This document shows positions 1 through 7,386 of a stretch of 64,000 nucleotides of DNA, piece after piece. Every line of letters starts with the position of its first letter. The first letter of the stretch is position 1. This DNA is from Ignavibacteriota bacterium (lineage in GTDB: Bacteria > Bacteroidota > Ignavibacteria > Ignavibacteriales > Melioribacteraceae), in assembly GCA_016708125.1 (NCBI GenBank), contig JADJGF010000001.1, forward strand, positions 580,001 to 644,000, written 5' to 3'. The notes under the pieces were generated by a model. It was given only the letters and a program-made list of their open reading frames with translations, did not search any database and was not told the origin of the DNA. The position numbers and the translations under genes are program-made.

Positions 1-1
1 T

Positions 2-304
2 GGTTATCATCGCTTCGATAATATTAAAATTGTTGAGCTGATGAATGATATTTTTACTAATGAATGGTCTTTGTTTTTTAACTTCTTTATTCCTTCTTCT
101 AAAATTATTTCCAAAGTTCGCGATGGCTCTCAAGTTATCAAAAAACACGATCAGCCTAAAACCCCTTTTCAAAGAATTTTAGACTCTACGGTTGTCTCTA
201 AGAAAACTAAAATCCTCTTGACAAATAAACACACAAAATTAAATCCCTTTTTGCTACAAAACTCAATCTCTCGTAAAATAAATGAAATCTTGAAGTTGAT
301 TTGA
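2..304 (+). CDS. Transposase/integrase-core C-terminal fragment (5' end outside window)
   Basis: The frame is open from base 2 to the TGA at 302-304, giving 100 visible residues that start GYHRFDNIKIVELMND. The stretch KVRDGSQVIKKHDQPKTP resembles the C-terminal tail of integrase-core (rve, DDE) transposases, where a basic segment and a PKTPxQR motif follow the catalytic domain. The catalytic residues would lie left of the window, so neither activity nor completeness can be judged. An internal ATG at 41 exists, but the in-frame sequence before it looks like the same protein, so 41 is not treated as the true start. No terminal inverted repeat could be recognised in the following AT-rich DNA. 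Family assignment rests on motif memory only and the element could be a decayed remnant. Confidence 0.55.
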   Translation, partial: GYHRFDNIKIVELMNDIFTNEWSLFFNFFIPSSKIISKVRDGSQVIKKHDQPKTPFQRILDSTVVSKKTKILLTNKHTKLNPFLLQNSISRKINEILKLI

Positions 305-629
305 CGTTATCAACATATTAACAAAGAAAGAAAAAAAGTAGCAAAAAAAGAAAGAAACAATTATTATTACTTTTTATTATCTATTTGGAATTTTTATGAA
401 CTCTTTTTTCAACATTTTTTCTTTACCATAGTTACCTTTTATTTTGAGGCAACTGGATTATGACCAATTTGAAATAAATTTCTAATTTTTAGTTACATAT
501 GATAGATTTATAGGTCATTATTTTTTTCATTGATTTTATTTTAGCAAATTATTTACTTGTACTTCAATTTTTTAGGAGTTGTATTAGAAAAACGGCTACT
601 ACTTTATTCAATACATTTGCGAGGTTGCC
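305..629. other. AT-rich intergenic region, no gene seen
   Basis: About 325 bp follow the transposase fragment and contain no convincing reading frame or RNA gene. An A-rich polypurine stretch lies at about 325-358. A 6-bp dyad (ATGACC near 460, GGTCAT near 513) is too weak to assign. If the transposase is part of an insertion sequence, its right end should fall here, but no terminal repeat can be identified without the left end. Confidence 0.5.
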
Positions 630-866
630 GTGTCAAATATTTCTAATAATCCACTTGCCGAATTTATAAGTGACGAAACCTTCTTTTTACTTTCAAGCAA
701 AGGCCTTATTAATGAAAAAAGTCTGAGAGATTATCTAATTAGAAAAAGATTTAAAACTTTACGAAATTCAAATATTACGGCAAGTAATGCCATTGATATT
801 ATTAGAGAAGAACATCCATACTTACAATTTGATACCGTTAGAAAAATAGTCTATGATATTAAATAA
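630..866 (+). CDS. Small protein of unknown function (78 aa)
   Basis: The start is GTG at 630, preceded by GAGG at 621-624, which acts as a plausible ribosome binding site and decides the start. The protein is soluble, with no signal peptide or membrane segment. It looks mostly helical, with a basic middle (DYLIRKRFKTLRNS) and a C-terminal helix ending FDTVRKIVYDIK. I do not recognise the family. It stands alone between the transposase remnant and the next transcription unit. Its codon use and AT content match the neighbours, so there is no specific sign of transfer apart from its position beside a transposase. Confidence 0.6.
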   Translation: MSNISNNPLAEFISDETFFLLSSKGLINEKSLRDYLIRKRFKTLRNSNITASNAIDIIREEHPYLQFDTVRKIVYDIK

Positions 867-874
867 ATTATTTC

Positions 875-905
875 TTGATTAAAACTTTAGGTTAATATAT
901 ATTAG
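875..905 (+). promoter_or_regulatory. Predicted promoter (TTG-N20-TATATTAG) for the DUF3098-eutN-dprA unit
   Basis: TTG at 875-877 is followed after exactly 20 nt by TATATTAG (898-905). This approximates the Bacteroidota -33/-7 pattern TTG...TAnnTTTG and also reads as TTGATT-N17-TATATT. Transcription would start near 910, about 85 nt upstream of the first start codon. The spacing equals that of other candidate promoters in this window. Confidence 0.4.
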
Positions 906-948
906 AACTCTTACTTGTAGGATCTTAGATCAGCAAGTTTGAATTCAG

Positions 949-972
949 CCCAGTGTTTCCCCCAACACTGGG
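949..972 (+). other. Perfect 9-bp hairpin with C-rich loop in the leader of the 998 gene
   Basis: CCCAGTGTT (949-957) pairs perfectly with AACACTGGG (964-972) around the loop TCCCCC. It lies 25 nt upstream of the start codon at 998, directly before the ribosome binding region (AAGGAAGAAG). The sequence after the stem is TTAATTAAATTTT, too interrupted for a confident intrinsic terminator. It could be a weak terminator for the upstream gene, a leader attenuator or an RNA-stabilising hairpin. A similar C5-loop hairpin occurs at 59792-59814. Confidence 0.5.
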
Positions 973-997
973 TTAATTAAATTTTATAAGGAAGAAG

Positions 998-1267
998 ATG
1001 GCTAATCTAAAAAGCAAAAACAAAACTGAAAGTAAAAAATTTACATCACCTTTCAAAAATTATTGGAGTAAATCAAATTTTATAATCTTTAATATTGGAA
1101 TGTTTGTTTTACTAATTGGTTTTTATTTAATGTCAATTGGTCCTTGGGATAATCCTTTATCTTTAACAATTTCACCGATAATTTTGTTGGTTGCTTATAT
1201 TATAATTTTCCCACTATCGATTTTATCAAGTAAAAAGAAAACAGCCAATGTTTCTAGCAAAAATTAA
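998..1267 (+). CDS. DUF3098 family small membrane protein
   Basis: This 89-residue protein has a basic, polar N-terminus (1-25) followed by two hydrophobic segments at about 28-46 and 54-77, separated by the loop SIGPWDNPLSLT. The pattern FNIGMFVLLIGFYLMSIGPW with a following PIILLVAYIIIFPLSI matches the DUF3098 family, small inner-membrane proteins typical of Bacteroidota and of unknown function. The ATG at 998 has AAGGAAGAAG just upstream. Its last 20 nt overlap the start of the microcompartment vertex gene, which implies translational coupling. It lies in an apparent three-gene unit with eutN-like and dprA. Confidence 0.75.
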   Translation: MANLKSKNKTESKKFTSPFKNYWSKSNFIIFNIGMFVLLIGFYLMSIGPWDNPLSLTISPIILLVAYIIIFPLSILSSKKKTANVSSKN

Positions 1268-1529
1268 CGGTAATGTAGTTTCTACTCAAAAAAATGAATA
1301 TCTAAAAGGACATAAACTTTTACTTGTTAGAAAAATTGATTTGGATGGAAATTATATTGGCAATAAAGATGAAATTGCCATAGATCTTGTTGATTCAGGA
1401 ATTGGTGATACCGTCTTGGTAGTAAAAGAAGGTGCCGCTATTCAACAAATTTTAGGTCACTCAAAAGCTCCAATTAATACAATGGTGGTTGCCGTTGTTG
1501 ATAACATCAGTATTGAAAATAATATTTGA
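1248..1529 (+). CDS. EutN/CcmL-family bacterial microcompartment vertex protein
   Basis: This 93-residue protein has the EutN/CcmL (Pfam EutN_CcmL) pattern. It begins MFLAKINGNVVSTQKN, continues with LLLVRKIDLDGN, and has the conserved core AIDLVDSGIGDTVLVVKEG followed by MVVAVVDNI. These proteins form pentamers that cap the vertices of microcompartment shells. Family length is about 85-100 residues, so the gene looks intact. It overlaps the DUF3098 gene by 20 nt and ends 5 nt before dprA. No hexameric shell (BMC-H/T) genes occur in this window, so the protein is either an orphan or a satellite of a locus elsewhere. An aldehyde dehydrogenase of the microcompartment class lies 17 kb away at 18170. 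The family call is strong; the role in an actual shell is inference. Confidence 0.85.
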   Translation: MFLAKINGNVVSTQKNEYLKGHKLLLVRKIDLDGNYIGNKDEIAIDLVDSGIGDTVLVVKEGAAIQQILGHSKAPINTMVVAVVDNISIENNI

Positions 1530-1534
1530 ACTAA

Positions 1535-2653
1535 TTGAAAGAAGACTTAGAAACCTTTACTAAACTAAGAATTTTACTTGATGTTGACGGAATAGGTCCC
1601 GGAAAACTTTTTAATCTTCTCTCCAAATTTAATTCATTAGATAATCTGATTAACGCAAATTATAATCAACTATTATCTGTAGATGGAATTTCCCAAACCT
1701 TAGCAAATAAAATTTTAATAAAAATAGATGAATATTTTAGCTTTCAAAAAACAATTGAAATTGAGCTTAATCAATTAGAAAAAATTAATGCAGAATGGGT
1801 AACATTCTGGTCCGATAACTATCCTTCTAATTTAAAAAATATTTTCGCACCTCCAATTATTCTTTATTATAAAGGTACTTTACTAAAACAAGATGAAAAT
1901 AGTGTGGCAATAGTTGGAACAAGAATGCCAACAAACTATGGAAAAAAATATGCATATGATTTTGCAAAAGAACTTTCAACACAAGGGATTACAATTGTAA
2001 GCGGCTTAGCAAGAGGTGTTGATTCTTCCGCTCATTGGGGATCAGCAGAAAATAATGGAAGAACAATCGCAATTATTGGTTCTGGACTTGACATTATTTA
2101 TCCTTATGAAAATAAAAAACTATTCCATAAAATAATTGAAAACGGTGCTGTAATTTCTGAATATTCTTTGGGAACAAAACCCGATGCACCAAATTTTCCT
2201 AAAAGAAATAGAATAATAAGTGGAATTAGCTTAGGTACTTTAGTTATTGAAACAAAATCCACTGGCGGTGCACTTCAGACTGCTGCTTATGCATTAGAAC
2301 AAAATAAAGAAGTTTTTGCAATTCCGGGAAACTTGGGGAATTTTCAAAGTGAAGGTACAAATACTTTAATACAAAAAGGTGAAGCGAAATTAGTAAGAAA
2401 TATAAATGATATTCTAATCGAATTGAATTTAAAAATTGCTCCAAAAATTGGCGAGAACATTCCAAAACCCAATATTGATTTGAATATTTTTGAGCAGAAA
2501 ATTTATGATTTACTTTCCGATAAACCAAAACACATTGATATTATTTCGTCAGAATCTAAAATAAATTCTTCTGAATGTTTAGTTAATTTATTATCCTTAG
2601 AATTTAGGGATATTGTAAAACAGCTTCCAGGTAAGGTTTTTGTAAAAGTATAG
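1535..2653 (+). CDS. dprA: DNA-processing protein DprA (Smf)
   Basis: DprA binds single-stranded DNA taken up during transformation and loads RecA. The 372-residue protein has an N-terminal helix-hairpin-helix-like region (IGPGKLFNLLSKF, about 20-65). A Rossmann-type DprA core follows (about 95-285) with VGTRMPTNYG, VSGLARGVDSSAHWG, SGLDIIYPYEN, FPKRNRIISG and TGGALQTAAYA. A C-terminal winged-helix-like part spans about 305-372. The start codon is TTG at 1535; no in-frame ATG lies nearby and no strong Shine-Dalgarno is seen, consistent with coupling to the eutN-like gene that ends 5 nt upstream. Its stop codon (2651-2653) directly abuts the stop of the convergent rarA, leaving no intergenic base. 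Confidence 0.95.
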   Translation: MKEDLETFTKLRILLDVDGIGPGKLFNLLSKFNSLDNLINANYNQLLSVDGISQTLANKILIKIDEYFSFQKTIEIELNQLEKINAEWVTFWSDNYPSNLKNIFAPPIILYYKGTLLKQDENSVAIVGTRMPTNYGKKYAYDFAKELSTQGITIVSGLARGVDSSAHWGSAENNGRTIAIIGSGLDIIYPYENKKLFHKIIENGAVISEYSLGTKPDAPNFPKRNRIISGISLGTLVIETKSTGGALQTAAYALEQNKEVFAIPGNLGNFQSEGTNTLIQKGEAKLVRNINDILIELNLKIAPKIGENIPKPNIDLNIFEQKIYDLLSDKPKHIDIISSESKINSSECLVNLLSLEFRDIVKQLPGKVFVKV

Positions 2654-3946
2654 TTAATACTTTTTAAGTTTTTTCCACAAAAATTTTAATCTTTCTTTAA
2701 TCTTAATTTCTTGTCCGTTTTCACTCGGAAAATAAAATTGCCTTCCTTTTAGAATGTCTGGAAAATAATTTTCTTCAATAAAATTATTATCAAAATCGTG
2801 TGCATATTTGTAATCTTTTCCATAATCTAAACTCTTCATAAGTTTTGTAGGAGCATTTCGTAAATGTAATGGAACAGATTCTTGATTTCCTTTTCTAACT
2901 TCTTCAAACGCCTTTTCAATTGCCTTATATGATGAATTACTTTTTGGCTGCGAAGCCAAATAAGTTGCACATTGGGCTAAAATTATTCTAGCTTCCGGCA
3001 TTCCGATTTTATCAACAGCACCAAATGTTGCTTCGGCAATTACCAAAGAATTAGGCGAAGCATTTCCAATATCTTCCGACGCTAAAACCATCATTCTTCG
3101 TGCTATAAATTTTGGATCTTCACCGGCATCAAGCATTCGCGCCATCCAATATAAAGCGGCATCGGGATCACTTCCTCTTAAACTTTTAATAAAAGCAGAA
3201 ATTATATTGTAATGTTCTTCACCATTTTTATCATACAAAATATTTTTTTGATGAAGTACGTTATCAATTAACTTTTTATTTATTCTTACAGATTCAGAAT
3301 TTATTTCCTGAAGAAGTGCTGATTCCAAAATATTTAATAAAATTCTCGCATCACCGCCGCTAACATAGATTAAATAATTTTTATCAATTTCCTCTACATT
3401 AAAACTTTTAAGAAATTCATCTGCGGAAAATGAATAATCAATAATTTCCGTTAAATCTTCTTTTGTCAATTCATCAAGAACATAAACTCTTGCTCTTGAT
3501 CTTAAAGCCGGAATTACTTCAAAAGAAGGATTTTCAGTTGTTGCTCCAATTAAAGTTAACAACCCAGATTCAACTGCAGAAAGTAAAGCATCTTGCTGTG
3601 ATTTGTTAAATCTATGAATTTCATCTATAAATAAAATTGTACGTTTGTTAAAACTTTCTCTGTTAATTTTTGCAAGTGCAATTATTTCTCTAACTTCTTT
3701 AACTCCCGCAGATACAGCATTCAATTGATGAAATTCTGATTGCGTAGTTTCGGAAATTATTCTTGCAAGAGTTGTTTTTCCGGTTCCGGGAGGTCCCCAT
3801 AAAATGAAAGAACTTAAAGCATCATTTTCAATCATTCTACTTATAGCTTTACCGGGACCAACTAACTTTTTTTGTCCTCTAAATTCATCAAGTGTTTTGG
3901 GTCTAATTCTTTCGGCAAGAGGAGTTTGTGGAATGTTCCTTTTCAA
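2654..3946 (-). CDS. rarA: Replication-associated recombination protein A (RarA/MgsA AAA+ ATPase)
   Basis: RarA is an AAA+ ATPase of the clamp-loader clade that acts at stalled replication forks. The 430-residue protein starts with the typical LAERIRPKTLDEFRGQ. It has Walker A GPPGTGKTT (51-59), Walker B ILFIDEIHRF (104-113), sensor region GATTENPSF, and the C-terminal tetramerisation domain with DPDAALYWMARMLDAGEDP and ARRMMVLASEDIG. The start is TTG at 3946, because no ATG lies before residue 38. AAGG, which overlaps the stop of the upstream DivIC-like gene, can serve as ribosome binding site. The length is normal for the family. Confidence 0.95.
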   Translation of the reverse strand: MKRNIPQTPLAERIRPKTLDEFRGQKKLVGPGKAISRMIENDALSSFILWGPPGTGKTTLARIISETTQSEFHQLNAVSAGVKEVREIIALAKINRESFNKRTILFIDEIHRFNKSQQDALLSAVESGLLTLIGATTENPSFEVIPALRSRARVYVLDELTKEDLTEIIDYSFSADEFLKSFNVEEIDKNYLIYVSGGDARILLNILESALLQEINSESVRINKKLIDNVLHQKNILYDKNGEEHYNIISAFIKSLRGSDPDAALYWMARMLDAGEDPKFIARRMMVLASEDIGNASPNSLVIAEATFGAVDKIGMPEARIILAQCATYLASQPKSNSSYKAIEKAFEEVRKGNQESVPLHLRNAPTKLMKSLDYGKDYKYAHDFDNNFIEENYFPDILKGRQFYFPSENGQEIKIKERLKFLWKKLKKY

Positions 3947-3953
3947 ATTTAAT

Positions 3954-4265
3954 TTACCTTAATGAATCTTTTTTATCTTCAAACTTAAAAACCTTTTCAT
4001 TTTCTTTCTTCATCATAAATTTTTCACGAGCAACTTTTTCTAATTCTTTATCATTATTTTTTAATGAGTTTATATTTGAATCAAGATCTTTAATTTGGCT
4101 TTTCGATTTCTCAACTTGTTGTTCAATGGAATTTATTTCATTTTTTAATTCAAAATATTTCAACAACCCATATTTGTTGAAAAATAAAAAAAGTACTAAA
4201 AAAATTAGTATTACAAAATAAATCCATGTTAAAATTCTATCTTTTTTATTGCTTAAATTTTTCAT
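3954..4265 (-). CDS. Septum formation initiator family protein (FtsB/DivIC-like)
   Basis: This 103-residue bitopic membrane protein has a short cytoplasmic N-terminus, one transmembrane helix (about 13-31) and a predicted coiled coil (about 35-95) ending in the basic segment EKVAREKFMMKKENEKVF. The ARExxxMxKxxE pattern after a coiled coil is typical of the FtsB/DivIC family, which bridges FtsL and FtsQ/DivIB in the divisome. The ATG overlaps the ddl stop as ATGA, so translation is probably coupled, and rarA follows 7 nt downstream. It could also be called FtsL-like; sequence alone does not separate the two with certainty. Confidence 0.8.
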   Translation of the reverse strand: MKNLSNKKDRILTWIYFVILIFLVLFLFFNKYGLLKYFELKNEINSIEQQVEKSKSQIKDLDSNINSLKNNDKELEKVAREKFMMKKENEKVFKFEDKKDSLR

Positions 4266-5260
4266 AACGCCGAAGTAATTATAATATCAATTAATTCCTC
4301 AAATTCAATTCCATTTGCCTTTGCAATTTTGGGAACCAAACTATGTGATGTCATTCCCGGAAGCGTATTTATTTCTAAGCAATAAGGAATTCCATTTTCC
4401 GGCAACCGAAAATCAACTCTTGAATAAAGTTCGCACCCTAAAGAGTTAAACGCCAATAACGCTTGTCTTTGTAATTCAATTTCAATTTCTTTATCAATTT
4501 TAGCTGGAATAATATATTCGCTCATTCCGTCAGTGTATTTGCATTCGTAATCATAAAGTTCGTGTTTGGGAATAATTTCAAGAATCGGCAGCTTAAAATC
4601 TTTAACTATTGCAACAGCTAATTCTCTGCCCGGAATAAACTTTTCTAACAGTACTTTTTTTGAAAATTGTGAAGCTAAATTTACGGCAGATTCTAACCCT
4701 TCAAAATTATTACATTTTGTTAAACCAATTGTAGAGCCTTGATCATTTGGCTTTACAATGCATGGATATTTAATTGTGTTTTCTATTTTTTTATTTAGTT
4801 CAATAAAATCCGTAAATTTATTTGCTTCAATCCACTCCGGAGTTGAAACTCCAAAATGATTAAAAATAATTTTTGATTTAGCTTTATCCATAGAAAGTGA
4901 GCTTGCTAAAACTCCGGATCCTGCATATTTAATTCCTCTAAGTTCCAAAAGCGATTGAATTGCACCATCTTCTCCCCATTTTCCGTGAAGTGCAATTATT
5001 GCTAAATCAACATCATCAAAGAAAGGAGAATTTATTGCAGCAATCATATTTTCATTTGATATTTTTGCAAACTCACAATCGCAAAAATAATCTTCAATAT
5101 TTTGCGGTTGATTTAATCCGTAAGCCGGATCGATAATTTTTGTATTATAACCCAAGGATTTTACTGCTTGGTAAACTGATTTTCCGGATTCTTTTGAAAC
5201 TGCACGTTCCGGTGAAGTGCCGCCTAATAATACAGCAATAGTTAAATTTTGTTTATTCAT
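4262..5260 (-). CDS. ddl: D-alanine--D-alanine ligase
   Basis: Ddl joins two D-alanines in the cytoplasm with ATP to make the terminal dipeptide of the peptidoglycan precursor. The 332-residue protein shows the ATP-grasp ligase motifs in order: LLGGTSPERAVSKES (11-25), ALHGKWGEDG (90-99), KPNDQGSTIGLTK (170-182), LLEKFIPGRELAVAI (204-218) and the metal-binding CLEINTLPGMTSHSLVP (294-310). The length fits the family. It is followed by the DivIC-like gene with a 4-nt overlap, a cell wall and division pairing. The enzyme is expected to be active, since the characteristic ligand residues are visible. Confidence 0.95.
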   Translation of the reverse strand: MNKQNLTIAVLLGGTSPERAVSKESGKSVYQAVKSLGYNTKIIDPAYGLNQPQNIEDYFCDCEFAKISNENMIAAINSPFFDDVDLAIIALHGKWGEDGAIQSLLELRGIKYAGSGVLASSLSMDKAKSKIIFNHFGVSTPEWIEANKFTDFIELNKKIENTIKYPCIVKPNDQGSTIGLTKCNNFEGLESAVNLASQFSKKVLLEKFIPGRELAVAIVKDFKLPILEIIPKHELYDYECKYTDGMSEYIIPAKIDKEIEIELQRQALLAFNSLGCELYSRVDFRLPENGIPYCLEINTLPGMTSHSLVPKIAKANGIEFEELIDIIITSAL

Positions 5261-5363
5261 AAATTTTTACATTTGGTGAAAGGGATATTTTTCAATTGTT
5301 TTATTGATTTGATTTTTTAGAATTTTTTTAATGTCATTTTCATTTGGAAATTCATTAAAATTT

Positions 5364-6380
5364 TTATTCTCTGCATTTACTTTCTAACATTTCCATAATC
5401 TGCATATTTACTAATCCATCAAAACCGGTAACTTCAGGTTGTGTTTCATTCAAGATTGATTTTTGCACTGATCTAAGTAAAATGAGAAGTTTATTTGCTC
5501 TTTTTCTAAAAGCTTTTTTTCCTTCACCGACAAGATCAATCGTAATTTTACCTGGTTGTTTTTTTCTTCCGATAATATTTTCAATACTTATTGATCCGTT
5601 AGAACCAACAATATCAATTTTATTAAATGCTTGTTTAGAATTATAAGAAACATTTAAAAATCCGTATCCACCTTTTTTATATTTTACTATTGCAGCAGCA
5701 AAATCATCAACTTGACTTTTATAAACAACGTTATCAATAAATCCTGTAATATCAATTATTTCTCCACCGAAAAATCTTAAAAGATCAATCATATGCGTTC
5801 CCAAATCTCTAAAAGCGCCGCCGCCGCTCTGCACAATATCAAATCTAAAATTATCATCCGGCTCATAATTTATATTAAATGAAGTTGAAACTGAGACTAT
5901 TGTTCCAATCATTCCCTTTTCAATAATTTCCTTAGCTTTAATAGGTAGCGGATGAAATCTGTGGGGATAATTTACGGAGAGAAAAACTCCATTTTCTTTA
6001 CAAACATCAACCATTTCTTGCGCTTGCTGAGAATTTAAAGCTAAAGGTTTTTCGCACAAAATATGTTTTCCGGCTTTTGCCGCTTCAATAACTTGCCAAT
6101 AATGATCTTTATTTGCACTGCCGATATAAAGAATTTCAAAATCTTGTTGTAAGAATTCCGAATAATCATTAAAATAATTTTTAGCAAAATATTTATTTGC
6201 AATTTCTTTTGACCTATTAAGTTCTGAACTATAAACTGCAACTAAAGAACTTTTTTTTAATTGTAACAATGTTGGGATAAAAGAGGTTTCTGCAAATTTT
6301 CCGCATCCGGCAACTCCCCACTTTAATTTTCGCATTAAGTTTATTGGGGATTTTAATCTTCTATCAACATTTAAAATCAT
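5364..6380 (-). CDS. Gfo/Idh/MocA family NAD(P)-dependent oxidoreductase
   Basis: The protein has an N-terminal Rossmann fold beginning KWGVAGCGKFAETSFIP (20-36), the family EKP motif in HILCEKPLAL (107-115) and the catalytic-type GGGAFRDLGTHMIDLLRF (187-203). A C-terminal alpha/beta substrate domain follows. Such enzymes act on sugars, inositols or related polyols; the substrate cannot be read from the sequence. Residues 1-15 precede the usual family start, so Met16 (6335) is a possible alternative start, although neither site has a strong ribosome binding site. It directly follows metF (4-nt gap), but no functional link is apparent. Confidence 0.88.
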   Translation of the reverse strand: MILNVDRRLKSPINLMRKLKWGVAGCGKFAETSFIPTLLQLKKSSLVAVYSSELNRSKEIANKYFAKNYFNDYSEFLQQDFEILYIGSANKDHYWQVIEAAKAGKHILCEKPLALNSQQAQEMVDVCKENGVFLSVNYPHRFHPLPIKAKEIIEKGMIGTIVSVSTSFNINYEPDDNFRFDIVQSGGGAFRDLGTHMIDLLRFFGGEIIDITGFIDNVVYKSQVDDFAAAIVKYKKGGYGFLNVSYNSKQAFNKIDIVGSNGSISIENIIGRKKQPGKITIDLVGEGKKAFRKRANKLLILLRSVQKSILNETQPEVTGFDGLVNMQIMEMLESKCRE

Positions 6381-6384
6381 TTTA

Positions 6385-7338
6385 TTACAAACCTAATTTC
6401 TTCATTAACTTTGTTATCGGCTGAGTATTTTGCATTACGTAAAAATGAATTGCCGGAACTTTAGCATTTATTAATCCTTCAACTTGTTTAAACGCCCATT
6501 CAACGCCTATATCTTGTACATGTTCGGATTTTGCTTTTGAAATTTCTTCTGCCAATTCATTTGGAATATCTACATGAAAATTTGCCGGTAAACTATTTAA
6601 CTGATTTTTTGATGTTATAATTTTTAAACCCGGAATAATTGGAACATTTATTCCGCTTTTTTTACACATATCATTATAGGTAAAGAAATTTTCATTTTCA
6701 TAAAACATTTGAGAAACTATATAATCTGCACCGGCTTCAATTTTTTCTTTTGTGTAATTTATATCGATTTGTAAATTTGGAGCTTCAAAATGTTTTTCGG
6801 GATATCCACCAATTCCAATTCCAAATTTCATCGGCTCTGCATCCAAAAGAGAATCTTCCAAATATTTTCCCTTATTCATATCCGAAATTTGTTTAACCAA
6901 ATCAACTGCGTGAATATTTGCTGATCTTCCATATTTTATTGGCTTATTAAATCCGCTTTCATCACCACGAATGGCAAGAACGTTATCAATTCCTAAATAG
7001 TGAAGTTCAATTAAAAAATCTTCTGTTTCTTCTTTTGTAAAACCTTGACAAATTACATGGGGAACCGCATCAATATTATATTTATTTTGAATTAGTGCGC
7101 AAATTCCTAAAGTACCGGGGCGTTTTCTTTTTATCTTCATTCTAAAATCACCAGAAGGAGTTTCTTCATACATAACTTCTGCTGCGTGACTTGTAATATC
7201 AATAAACGGAGGTTTGTATTTTACTAATTCTTCCAAAGCAGAAAGTAAATTTGTAATATTTCCGCCTCTTTTGGGAGGTATAATTTCAAAACTGATTAAT
7301 GTTTGTGTTGCTTTTTCTAAATGTTCAATAACTTTCAT
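6385..7338 (-). CDS. metF: Methylenetetrahydrofolate reductase
   Basis: MetF reduces 5,10-methylene-THF to 5-methyl-THF with an FAD cofactor, feeding methionine synthesis. The 317-residue protein begins with the characteristic ISFEIIPPKRGG (15-26; the Glu matches the proton-donor position). It continues with IDITSHAA, the folate-binding VLAIRGDESG (120-129), GIGGYPEKHFEAPN, and the GADYIVSQMFYENENFF and VPIIPGLKII stretches of the TIM barrel. The family length is about 290-320 residues. It is a single-domain bacterial type without a SAM regulatory domain. No SAM or cobalamin riboswitch was recognised in the 48 nt upstream. Confidence 0.95.
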   Translation of the reverse strand: MKVIEHLEKATQTLISFEIIPPKRGGNITNLLSALEELVKYKPPFIDITSHAAEVMYEETPSGDFRMKIKRKRPGTLGICALIQNKYNIDAVPHVICQGFTKEETEDFLIELHYLGIDNVLAIRGDESGFNKPIKYGRSANIHAVDLVKQISDMNKGKYLEDSLLDAEPMKFGIGIGGYPEKHFEAPNLQIDINYTKEKIEAGADYIVSQMFYENENFFTYNDMCKKSGINVPIIPGLKIITSKNQLNSLPANFHVDIPNELAEEISKAKSEHVQDIGVEWAFKQVEGLINAKVPAIHFYVMQNTQPITKLMKKLGL

Positions 7339-7386
7339 TATTTGCCTAAATTGTTTTGCAAAGTTATAAAATTTTCAATAATTATT

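Noticed and set aside
2244..2528. 94-codon antisense open frame inside dprA
   Set aside because: It is fully contained in dprA on the opposite strand, has low-complexity composition typical of an antisense frame, and has no ribosome binding site; dprA motifs run through the region.
3928..4221. 97-codon plus-strand frame over the DivIC-like gene
   Set aside because: Phe/Ser-rich translation is the mirror of the Lys/Glu-rich coiled coil on the minus strand; no recognisable motif.
7339..7386. SAM or cobalamin riboswitch upstream of metF
   Set aside because: Only 48 AT-rich nt separate metF from the upstream gene, too short and lacking any conserved box.
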